Shown here piece after piece: positions 12,685 to 22,740 of a stretch of 64,000 nt of DNA (positions are counted from its first letter, which is position 1; the number at the start of each line of letters is the position of its first letter). A program made the translations under genes and the position numbers. The stretch covers positions 13,851,950 through 13,915,949 of the forward strand of contig CAXIPT010000002.1 in NCBI GenBank assembly GCA_964030475.1, in the 5' to 3' direction. Source of the stretch: Tethya wilhelma (lineage: Eukaryota > Porifera > Demospongiae > Tethyida > Tethyidae). Below the pieces are notes generated by a model. That model did no database searches. It was not told where the DNA came from and worked only from the letters and a program-made list of their open reading frames with translations.

Positions 12685-12995
12685 GTATAGCATGGATAAC
12701 GTCATTAAAGAGTACTGTGTCCTGAGGCACCACTCCTATGCCCTCTCTCACCGAGGCCTGGGTCACATGACGCACGTCCTGACCGTCCAATAGGATTGCC
12801 CCATCCTGGATGTCGTAGAACCTAAATAGGAGTCTGATGATGGTGGACTTGCCTGCCCCACTAGGACCCACTAATGCCAGGGTCTCCCCCTCGTTAACTG
12901 AGAAGGACACGCCCCTCAGGATGGGCTTCTCTGGAGTGTAGTGGAAGTAGACGTCCCTGAACTCTATCTTCCCATGGGAGATCGTGATGGGAGGG

Positions 12996-13009
12996 GCACC
13001 TGGAGAGAC

Positions 13010-13084
<75 letters not shown>
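12996..13084. repeat. (GA)n microsatellite
   Basis: About 85 bp of GA repeats with a few AC interruptions, in the intron directly upstream (sense of the fragment) of the ABC ATPase exon. Confidence 0.95.
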
Positions 13085-13086
<2 letters not shown>

Positions 13087-13290
13087 AGGCTGTTATTGTC
13101 ATGAAGAAATTAATTTAACTAGTTTCATTTTTAGAAGCTAAGTGACCAATTTGAAGCCGAAAAAGAGCTTTTCCTTCATGAATATTTCTTTTTTTAAAGA
13201 AAAGTTTACAAGGAAGAGCTTATGTACTGTCAATTTGACAAGACAACAAACTAGCCCATGAATTACTGTTCATGGTTTTCACTAAATTTA

Positions 13291-13413
13291 CGGTATAGCT
13301 CCAAATTTTCGTCTATATAATTTATGTTTTTTTCGTGATAATTATATATACAGTCAAATCACATAATTCACGAAAATATTGTACCACGAAAATTTGGAGC
13401 TACATGTATACGG
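13291..13413. mobile_element. Short inverted-repeat element
   Basis: CGGTATAGCTCCAAATTTTC near 13291 recurs as its reverse complement (GAAAATTTGGAGCT then ATACGG) ending at about 13413. This is typical of a non-autonomous foldback/MITE, here in an intron of the ABC fragment. Confidence 0.55.
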
Positions 13414-13751
13414 TACATAGTATAGTAAAATACAATGAGGTACTGACATTAATTTTGACCACACACGCTATCTTGACCTCTGACCTTGCTGGTCCCTGAT
13501 CTCTGGTTCAATGTCCAACAGGTCCAACATGTTCTCCATGTCAATGAAGGCCTGTTGGATCATCCTGTAGTAGGTCCCAAAATAGTTGAGGGGGGAGTAC
13601 AGCTGGATGATGTAAGTGATGTAGAGGACAAAGTCACCCACATTGAGGGCCCCCTGGGTCACCCTGCATGGGGGATACATGGATAGAGGGATTAGTTCAA
13701 TGTAATGATATTTATAATTATTGAGAGGAGGCCCCTTCAGCTAAGGTACAT

Positions 13752-13904
13752 ACCGTATAGCGGGAAATTTTCATGGGGGAATTTTTTTTTGCAAATTTCG
13801 CAGTTTGGCAGCTTTCCACGAAATTTGTAAGGTACGAGGTCGTCACGTAATGTTGAGACGCAATCCATGAAAATTTCCCCCATGAAAATTTCCCGCTATA
13901 CGGC
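13752..13904. mobile_element. MITE with CCGTATAGCGGGAAA ends
   Basis: Terminal inverted repeats of about 30 bp: the left end reads ACCGTATAGCGGGAAATTTT, and the right end is its reverse complement ending at about 13904. The interior is AT-rich and non-coding. Related termini occur at 49076-49270. Confidence 0.65.
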
Positions 13905-14279
13905 ACATAGTTCCCACCTCTTACCTGTAGGCACACAGCAGTGCTCCCAGCAGTAGTCCAGCAGTGATGATGACATTCTGGCCTGTGTTGAGGAGGTTCA
14001 GACTCACCAGAGACTTCCACTCCTCAGACTGGTAGTCGACAATGGCTGCATGGACACAGACAATGGAACATTAATGGTTAGTACATCACAAAAGTCCATC
14101 TGGTTTGAGAATGCTTGTCAGTTCTACTATCTATAGCTGTACACTTTAGTTCAATTTTCTCACCAGTGTTAAATCTCTTCACCTCGTATCGCTCTGCTCC
14201 GTAATATTTGACAGTCTCAAAGTTGAGAAGAGAATCAACAGCTTTAGCTTTAGTGGCATTATCTCTCTCGTTCATCACC

Positions 14280-16100
14280 CTGAGGGAGTTACCATAGCAA
14301 CAAGTAATTTACCAAAATGCAAATACTTCTTGAAAATTGAGTGAACATATTGTGTTCGAATCAACCAGTGACATGCCAATACCACCAGTAGATGTATGTT
14401 GCAATAAAACCTTGGTGCAAATGCACATAAAGGGTTATGGTAGTCACTTTGTGTGTTTAATTGTCTGTATATTCCATCGGAATTTTCAGAACAACATATA
14501 TTCTTGAAACTACGATAAAACGTAAGATGGATTTTTTGATAAACAACTTTGCGTAGTGACTGAGTAAGGTTGAGATTTGCAGTTTTGAGTGGCCATAGCC
14601 ATAGATATTAGATAATTAGGGCACAGGATAGGAAACAAAAAAATTAACCTGCTCATTCCCCGTCCAAAAAAACGGATGTAAATTATGTAAGCGCTTCTGC
14701 CAGTTTGGCAGCTGCCATAGAAGCTGTTCTTGTAGCGAGTCGCTTCTTGGATAGATTAGGCATTGTTCCAGTAGTCGAAAGAACACCTAGTAGGGACTGT
14801 TCTACGAACAAGGGATTGAACTTCATATACAGTATAACATTTTTAAAAGTGAGTGCAAGCTCTTTCTTGGAGTGTACAGCTTCAAAAAGTAGCAACAAAA
14901 TGGAAGCGAGAGATAAAAATTTTAGCACTGTTTTACTCTTCTGTAATGTTCTAATGTCCAAGTAACTTAGCTGGTTCCATGTATGACACTATATAGTATA
15001 CAAAAAATGAGTTTTTACTGCTGTATGAGAGTCTTCTCGCTTCAAAAAGCTTCATAAACGCTCAACTTACCATGGTTTATGGTGCTTTTGCAAGATACTC
15101 AGATACTAGACACAGACACACTAGAACAGATACTCAGTCTCTGTCTGCATGATTCTAGTTGCTGAGCTAGATATTTGAATTGTTTCTAGATCTGAAACGT
15201 TTTAAATTTGCCTTTTTTTGCCTACAATAGCTAGGTTTACACAATCAAAATTTGTGTTAATTGTAAAAAAATGCACAATTTTTGCCACGATACAGTAGTG
15301 CAATGCTGCAGCTGAATTCTTGGTGCACTAAGCATATCAAAGCAGAGTCATTGAGATCAGTGGTTAGCTAATGCTCAGTCATAGGACAATTTATGATATT
15401 ATTGGCTGAACATTAGTATGTACACATGCATAGTTTCAGGAAATTTTAAACAATGCAAAGCCACAGCAATGGGCATTATCAACAGGTGTCACCTGTCACC
15501 TAAATCGCTGCAATATTCTAGAGATTTGAGGTAAACATCAATGGGCTAGGGCCTAGCTATGGCATAGATATTAGATAATTAGGGCACGGGATAGGAAACG
15601 CCGTATCCCGCTAGTACTTTAGCAGCTGCCCACTCCTTGTCCAATTTTGGAAAAATTTTTTGACTGCATGGCGGCAACAGTCTAATGCTAAATGGCTGAT
15701 TTTTCAAGTTTGTCAATGACTTCTGCTTCGAGCTATTGAGAATATTTGTTAGACAGACATCAGTTATCAAGCTGACCGTACTTATTGCTTGCACAAGCTA
15801 AAGAGATGTCGTAGCGAGCTGCTAAAAGCTGTGAATATATACTTTGACACATAATTCTAAATAATACACAGCCACACTAATTTATACAAGTACACAGAGA
15901 TCAGTACTTGGCAAGCTTCAATGCATGTCTTTAAAGATAGATGAACATTTGAACCCTCAATTTGCTGCTATATTCTTGTGATTAATTCAAGAATAATCCT
16001 TAATTACTTTGACTAGTAGAGCTATTGTTCTGAATTTAGCTAGATTAATTCCAACGGAACAAGCAAAAAGAAAGATAGACAAATAACTACCACGAGCCAT
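14280..16100. other. Rearranged repeat mosaic between ABC fragment and MePCE copy 2
   Basis: No gene recognised. The segment is a patchwork of pieces also found in MePCE copy 1's intron, some direct and some inverted. The phrase ATAGATATTAGATAATTAGG occurs twice (about 14604 and 15564). The small open frames on either strand do not resemble known proteins. The 3' exons expected for MePCE copy 2 are not here. Confidence 0.55.
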
Positions 16101-16141
16101 AGCACACATGTGCATCATATAGCTAATATACACACTCACAT

Positions 16142-17774
16142 TTAACTTTTTCTTCTTTGCATATGAAGAATGAGGTTGGGGCTCAACTATAAATTTGCCT
16201 CCTGGTCTAAGGTGATGATACACTCGCTTGAAAAATCTTTTTATTCCAATATCTCCCCAATTTAAGTGAATCCACTTGGTCACACTCAGAGCTAGTATTA
16301 CGTCATACTCAGGATCTTGTGAACTGACACTTGAGTCACTTTGGGGGACATAGTTACCCTGTATGTTGAGTACAAATACAAATATTACCATTCTATCAGC
16401 CATATTCTATAGCATACTGTACCTCAACAAAGTGGACATTATGAGGAAATTGCCTCTCTTGCTGAGTGATATCTTCAGATGCAGAAGAAGTAGGTTCAGG
16501 AATACTGATTGGCCCTCTTGTTAGGGTAAGAGAAAGTGGAAAACGTCTGCCATCTGGAGCCAAAGCTGGTATGGATTCTCTGCCACAACATGTATAGTCA
16601 TGTACATGTGGGTTAACAGTGATTAATATACTTGTGTGAAACAAGTTGGGCTGTTTCCCCCCCCTCCAAATGTTAATAGGCCTGAATGACACACATGTCA
16701 GGTGGATGTACAATAAGACTTGTGTAATAATTTACCTTTATTCATACCTACCTATGAAGGTTTTTCCATGCCATCTTGATGAGCTTTGAGTCAATATCAA
16801 TACCAACTATCTTTCTTGGCTTCATTTCAGATGCAATCTTCATAGTAACCTACATGTGAAATAAGGTTAAGTTATGGGTTAGCTACACTCTATAATGGCA
16901 AACCTGTCCAGTGTTACACCCGATATCCAGACAATCTTTGCCTTCAAACCATTCTTTCTTGAGTAGAGGTAGACGCAAATCTATGCCACTATTGCGGTAT
17001 CCATAGTAACGGTCATAGTTTCCATAGGAAAAACGAGATTCCTGCAATAGAAATATAAAAAAGAGCTCTACACATTACTGTGTACTGAATGCATATAATG
17101 CTTACCTTGCGGACATGCTTCTCTTGACCTTTTCTTTCACCTTCACTTTTAGAAATGGTCCGCCTTCTTGGATGTGTTTTCTTTTTGTGACCATGAGCTA
17201 CCTTGGAATGCCCATCTGAAGGGCCTGTAATAAGTAAACATTTTAGTCACAGCAAAACATGTACACAAGTACATGTACATTTGAGCTCACATCCAGCCAC
17301 AAGTTTGTTGATTGCTCCATGTTTATTTGCAGTGGGAAAGTTTTTCAACTTCCCCTCCAAATTGAGAGGGTCGTGCTGTAGCTGAGGTGGAAGAGGAGAG
17401 GCCTGCCCAAACACCTCTGCACTTACAGGAGATGGAGCACAGGTCGAACAATCATCGCCCAAATCGACAGCACCGGAAAGATTCAATGGATCAGATACAC
17501 TACCACCAAGACGGAACTTCATAACATTGTTAGCTGCTTTAGTACTACTCATGGCAAACATCTGAGAGTGGAGTTTAGCCTTCTTGGTTGCTGGTCGATG
17601 TCCAATTTTGCTTCCATGAACCTTCGAAGGATATGTCTCATCTGAGCGCCTTCGCTTTCGTTTGTCAGGTGTGCTCTTTAATGGCAGAGCACCAAGTAAT
17701 TGCTGATCAATTGAATGGGTTTCTTGGTGCTCAGTGCCTGGTGACATCTCTGTAGAACATCTACTGGTTTCCAT
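16142..17774 (-). pseudogene. MEPCE: MePCE-family capping enzyme, copy 2, lacking the last two exons
   Basis: Near-identical duplicate of copy 1: exons at about 17774-17291 (start [10 protein letters not shown]), 17224-17106, 17041-16914, ~16849-16756, ~16580-16425 and ~16358-16142. The SAM motif LDIGCNTGQ and the [10 protein letters not shown] core are intact. Protein differences from copy 1 are few (for example TPGKRK becomes TPDKRK, and three extra residues before SEDITQQ). Exons 7 and 8, which carry GFAQHKFLG and [11 protein letters not shown], are not found downstream, where the sequence becomes a rearranged repeat mosaic. The product would lack the C-terminal part of the methyltransferase fold. 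It is either a decaying pseudogene or an expressed truncated form. Confidence 0.75.
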
Positions 17775-18126
17775 GACATGTACACACACAGGAGGATGTC
17801 CCTACAATAAAAATTAATGATCAGAAGGATCAAAGGTCAACACTGATCTCAACAAATTTTTTTTTCAATCACTTTGGCAGCTCACAAGCTTTATTTGTCG
17901 ATCAATACGAAGTTCCAGCTACATAGCTTCGCTCAAGCTGCAGCTTTGGCCGATCCATTGATCTACACGACTATTCAGACAGCAGTCAGGCAAGGTCTCC
18001 AGACTGATATTTACGTTGCGTACACGTACAATATATAAGTATACGTACCTGACGTCATGCTCACGATCACGTGGACGGCCGTAAGCTATTTGGCGGCCGC
18101 GAAGACAAGACGTGCAGCCAGCAATA
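17775..18126. promoter_or_regulatory. Divergent promoter, MePCE copy 2 / MRPS34
   Basis: 352 bp between opposite start codons. It contains a TGACGTCA-type CRE palindrome (about 18050), a CACGTG E-box (about 18069) and a GC-rich stretch just before the MRPS34 ATG. The motifs are visible; their use is inferred. Confidence 0.45.
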
Positions 18127-18315
18127 ATGCTTACAAAGCTGTTACTTCAGCAGGCAACTAGTACAACTCCTAGTCCACAGGCACTTTTCAAGATTCTCAA
18201 CAAGTTACCAAACTTCGGTGTTGGCAGAAAAGTCTCCAAAATCACCTGGAACCTGGAAAAGGTTGAACCTTGTACAAGTTGTTATTGGACCATAACCAGA
18301 GTTCGACCATCAAAG
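18127..18315 (+). CDS. MRPS34: Mitochondrial ribosomal protein S34 (mS34), first exon only
   Basis: The exon starts MLTKLLLQQATSTTPSPQAL and continues through LNKLPNFGVGRKVSK and CYWTITRVRPSK to a GTATTA donor. The LP.FG.GR.V....W and CYW.(I/L)TRVRP patterns match the N-terminal half of animal mS34, a metazoan small mitoribosomal subunit protein. An upstream in-frame ATG (18112) would add five residues. No second exon with the GK.WG.LT..G part is seen before 20.3 kb, so the gene is either broken or has a divergent or distant second exon. Confidence 0.65.
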
Positions 18316-19390
18316 GTATTAAATAACATTCATCATTCACATCATATCGTGTCGTCAAGCTGTATTTGTGAGCCCATATCATTGGCTGAACTACTTGAAT
18401 TTGTCTGTCATATCTCCTCGGCCAGACCCATAGCACGTCATGTACACTGAGTCTGGTTATTTGAGGATACGACTACTATGATACCATAAAAGTTTCCCTG
18501 TGTCCACAGCGTAAAAATTTTTAATTGCACTGTGAGAAAAATGAATTGTACTTCTAGTTGGTGCTTGAATAAGGGGTGGCAACTCCCTCTTGTAGCTACT
18601 GCGATTGTGCTCAAGATGGCATATACTGTCAAAGCGCAATTTTAGTGCTGGTTGACCGGGTCAATAGACAAAATAATTAATTGGTAAGGTCATCCTAATG
18701 ATGTCAAACTGCTTAACACCCATCAACAGCTAAGCTCAATTTTTAGTGCTGGTAAAGGGTCAAATGGGAATTTAGAGTGGTCAAGATGATCTTAGCTGTG
18801 GTCACAGCCACAAGTACAGAGCATAATATGGGAATTGCCATCTCTTACTTGAATTAAATTGTGTTGTATTTGAGGGGTGCTAGGGTGGTTGTAAGCCTGG
18901 AAGCATGCTCCCCATAAAATTTTGAAGCTAATTTAGGTAAATTCTAATACATTCTGGAATATCTTTCATGATTTTGAAACAATAATTTTAATGTTTTATG
19001 ATTATGCCTGACTCTAAGTTTTCTTTTTGCTTCAAAAAGGATTGGGGGGCTTCCTAATTAGAGCTTTTCTGTTTAGTCACATTGTATTATCAAGGTCTTG
19101 TCAACTGTTTCCTAATCAAGGATCAATCATTCACTACAAGGCTCTGTGTCTGCAATATGCTTTGTACTTGTGGCTGTGACTGCAGTGCAGATTGGCCAAC
19201 TCTTGATCATCTGGTTTGACCATTGAGCGTCTCTAAAATTTGATCTTGACCATTGACTAGTGTAGTTGTGAAGCTTCCACATTGGGCAATATGATGCTAT
19301 TCTTAAAGAACTTTGTTTGTACAAATATAAACTGCCTGTCACAGAATAGTCATTATGTAGTAAGATGACAGCTCTAGCAAATTGTGATGC

Positions 19391-19394
<4 letters not shown>
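18316..19394. other. Spacer after MRPS34 exon 1
   Basis: No convincing exon found. The region is AT-rich with small open frames without family resemblance, and would be intron if MRPS34 continues. Confidence 0.4.

Positions 19395-19469
<75 letters not shown>
19395..19469. repeat. (CT)n microsatellite at the start of the duplicated unit
   Basis: About 75 bp of pure CT repeats. A shorter CT run at 21091-21123 stands at the same place in the second copy of the duplication, so the repeat marks the duplication breakpoint. Confidence 0.95.
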
Positions 19470-19471
<2 letters not shown>

Positions 19472-20494
19472 GTATATCACCATGTCTGTTGGTCAGAAAT
19501 GTAGTGTTTTAAGTGAGGCCACCATTATTTTGTCAATAGAAAATTTTTGTCAACCAAAAGCGTCATTGGTTTTATTTAGTGACAGAACACCGATTATTGA
19601 GGACACTATTATTTGTGGTTACTAATTTTGACAGGTATTAATTTAAAAAATTCCACATTATTTTCTCAGATTTACGTACTTAAATTAGCAAAAATTCCTC
19701 CGTACCCACAAATTCATAATAGTGATTTTAAGTATGCAATAATTATTGGAAAAATTATTATTATGTATAACTAAATATAATTAATGCCATTATGGATATG
19801 TAGAGTTTAAGTGACGGTGAAGTTTGGGGAGTGTTGTGTTGGAGAGGTAAGTAATGGATTGAAATGTAAAATATTGCTTATCTGATTTGTATGACTTTTG
19901 TATAATATATTATTCAGGTCAAAATAAAGATACAGTGAAGAAGATTCCAAATTATGAAAAGAAAGTGTGGATGTTATTGCCTAAAGACTTTAGTAACTTA
20001 TTGTGATGACATGCATAAGCACTAATAATTACTATCTTGACAATAGAACAATTGATTTGCATCAACAATTTCTGGTTCTGCATGCACTTTCTTAGAAGTG
20101 GGCGGGGCTACCACTCGCGCGATACGCCGAAGCGGCAACACTATTTTATGGTCTGCATGCATTGTCTGCGGATCCGTTGAACTCTGAAGATAATTGTTAT
20201 TAATTTATTGTCCGTGTTTTTCCTTCAGAATTGACTTAGTACTATATATGCGCTAGTGGAATGCAGACAATGTCACATTACGTGGCTGTAGCTCAGCAGC
20301 TCGAGTGAGAAGCAATCACGCAGACTCACTGTTCCCACCCATGATATGAGTGGGCCACTCTATAGAACCCACCCCCTCGAGCTCGCCACAACAGTTGACT
20401 TGGCCGGATGTGTCTGAGACTGGAATCACTTGTCGAGTGTCAGTGGTGAGTTTGGTCAGATGCATTGCCTGAAATTGAAAAGAGAATAAGACAG

Positions 20495-21033
20495 ATGGAG
20501 GGCCCGAGAGCAACGATCTTTATTGTCTTTATACTGACACTGTCTGTATCACACTCTCAGAGACCATCAACAGGTATGTATGACATAAATTATTTGTGTG
20601 AAATACTCTCAAACTAAATATAATTATTTCAGCTGTTGTTTGTTGTTGCAAACTAAGCAAGATAGCATGTATAATTGTCTGTGATTGACTCCTGAATTCA
20701 TTTTAGGTTTTGGGTTGTACAGTGAATTGAGGAGCACTACTTTGCCAAACAACACTATCATTACTCCTCGTAATGTCCTCAGCCACACTTCAGGTCTTTC
20801 ATGTTACTCTCCTTCTGGTGATGGACAGTGGTATTTTCCAAATGGTTCTGATATCCCAACGATAGAGGGTGAAGTAATGTTTGTTGCTCATCGTATTGGT
20901 AGGGTTGAACTGTTGTTTAATAGAAATGGCCAGTTTACAGATGCTCTTGAAGGAGTGTATTCATGTCGTGTACCTGGTCAAATGCACACTCTCTATGTTG
21001 GTATATACACCAGTGTTAACTTTGAGAATTCAG
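20495..21033 (+). CDS. Duplicated 5' exon pair of the receptor phosphatase: signal peptide plus Ig domain
   Basis: Exon 1a (20495-20573) encodes the signal peptide MEGPRATIFIVFILTLSVSH; exon 2a (20707-21033) encodes an Ig-like domain with SGLSCYSPS and GVYSCRVPG as the disulphide cysteines. Both exons end in phase 1, as do all extracellular exons of the downstream gene. Exon 2a could therefore splice in frame to exon 2b (22353), giving a protein with one more Ig domain, or exon 1a could act as an alternative first exon. The next downstream exon type is not present before the duplication boundary. By eye exon 2a differs from 2b at nine residues, with ten non-synonymous and six synonymous base changes. 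Confidence 0.7.
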
Positions 21034-21087
21034 GTAAACAGTTAGTATTATCATGCTAATGGACTAGCTGAAGTTATCCGTTGATTT

Positions 21088-21090
<3 letters not shown>

Positions 21091-21126
<36 letters not shown>

Positions 21127-22740
21127 GTATATCACCATGTCTGTTGGTCAGAAATGTAGTGTCCTAAGTGAGGCCACCATTATTTTGTCAATAGAAAATT
21201 TTTGTCAACCAAAAGCGTCATTGGTTTTATTTAGTGACAGAACACCGATTATTGAGGACACTATTATTTGTGGTTACTAATTTTGACAGGTATTAATTTA
21301 AAAAATTTTCTCAAATTTACGTACTTAAATTAGCAAAAATTCCTCCGTACCCACAAATTCATAATAGTGATTTTAAGTAGGCAATAATTATTGGAAAAAT
21401 TATTATTATGTATAACTAAATATAATTAATGCCATTATGGATATGTAGAGTTTAAGCGACGGTGAAGTTTGGGGAGTGTTGTGTTGGAGAGGTAAGTAAT
21501 GGATTGAAATGTAAAATATTGCTTATCTGATTTGTAGGACTTTTGTATATTCAGGTCAAAATAAAGATACAGTGAAGAAGATTCCAAATTATGAAAAGAA
21601 AGTGTGGATGTTATTGCCTAAAGACTTTAGTAACTTATCGTGATGACATGCATAAGCACTAATAATTACTATCTTGACAATAGAACAATTGTGTCATGTA
21701 ATTTGCATCAACAATGTTCTGATTGTTTTGGTTCTGCATGCACTTTCTTAGAAGTGGGCGGGGCTACCACTCGCGCGATACGCCGAAGCGGCAACACTAG
21801 TATTTTATGGTCTGCATGCATTGTCTGCGGATCCGTTGAACTCTGAAGATAATTGTTACTTATTGTCCGTGTTTTTCCTTCAGAATTGACTTAGTACTAT
21901 ATATGCGCTAGTGGAATGCAGACAATGTCACATTACGTGGCTGTTACTAACTCAGTAGGAAGAACCTCGAGTGAGAAGCAATCACGCAGACTCACCGTTC
22001 CCACCCATGATATGAGTGGGCCACTCTATAGAACCCACCCCCTCGAGCTCGCCACAACAGTTGACTTGGCCGGATGTGTCTGAGACTGGAATCACTCTTG
22101 TCGAGCGTCAGTGGTGTGTTTGGTCAGATGCATTGCCTGAAATTGAAAAGAGAATATTAAAGACAGATGGAGGGCCCGAGAGCAACGATCTTTACTGTCT
22201 TTATACTGACACTGTCTGTATCACACTCTCAGAGACCATCAACAGGTATGACATAAATTATTAATATTTTGTGTGAAATACTCTCAAATTAGATATAATT
22301 ATTTCAGCTGTTGTATGTTGTTGTGTATTAAATTGTCTGTGATTCATTCTAGGTTTTGGGTTGTACAGTGAAATGAGGAGCACTATTTTGCCAAACAACA
22401 CTATCATCACTCCTCGCAATGTCCTCAGCCACACTTCAGGTCTTTCATGTTACTCTCCTTCTGCTAATGGACAATGGTATTTTCCAAATGGTTCTGATAT
22501 CCCAACGATAGAGGGTGAAGTAATCTTTGTTGCTCGTCGTATTGGCAGAGTTGAACTGTTGATAAATAGAAATGGCCAGTTTACAGATGCTCTTGAAGGA
22601 GTGTATTCATGTCGTGTACCTGGTCAAATAGACACTCTCTATGTCGGTATATACACCAGTGTTAACTTTGAGAATTCAGGTAAACAGTTAGTATTATCAT
22701 GCTAATGGACTAGCTGAAGTTATCCGTTGATTTTCTGTAG
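21091..22740. repeat. Segmental duplication, copy 2
   Basis: Second copy of the 19395-21090 unit, beginning at a shortened CT run and including the functional promoter region, signal-peptide exon 1b and Ig exon 2b. The duplication ends in the intron before exon 3: at TTGATTTT the first copy turns into the CT run while the second continues to an acceptor. Confidence 0.85.

Larger units (their letters stand above)
12686..14279 (-). pseudogene. ABCB6-like transporter fragment (last membrane helices and first half of the ATPase domain)
   Basis: ABCB6/ATM1-type half transporters have six membrane helices plus one ATP-binding domain. Four minus-strand exons match this type in order: 14279-14164 ([20 protein letters not shown]), 14045-13925 ([18 protein letters not shown]), 13663-13485 ([20 protein letters not shown], then [18 protein letters not shown]) and 12999 to about 12686 (ATPase domain with Walker [10 protein letters not shown] and the Q-loop region [12 protein letters not shown]). 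Similarity stops right after FND. Signature LSGGQ, Walker B and the H-loop are absent, and no exons for the first helices are found above 14279. It is therefore truncated at both ends and sits between the two MePCE copies: a pseudogene fragment or a misassembled piece. Confidence 0.75.
19395..21090. repeat. Segmental duplication, copy 1 (5' end of the receptor phosphatase gene)
   Basis: About 1.65 kb starting at the CT run and including a promoter-like segment (GGGCGGGGCTACCACTCGCG near 20102), the signal-peptide exon and the first Ig exon. It is followed directly by a second copy from 21091. The two are nearly identical outside a few small indels. Confidence 0.9.

Noticed and set aside
14683..14961. 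Minus-strand 92-codon frame as an upstream ABCB6 exon
   Set aside because: No similarity to ABC membrane helices and no splice sites in phase; it lies in the repeat mosaic.
19365..19625. Open frame through the CT repeat (poly Ser-Leu)
   Set aside because: Low-complexity translation of a microsatellite, repeated in the intronic or upstream part of the duplicated unit.
22016..22264. Plus-strand frame starting MGHSIEPTPSS as the receptor phosphatase N-terminus
   Set aside because: The alternative frame from ATG 22167 gives a clear signal peptide and the correct phase 1 into the Ig exon; the other frame does not join in phase.
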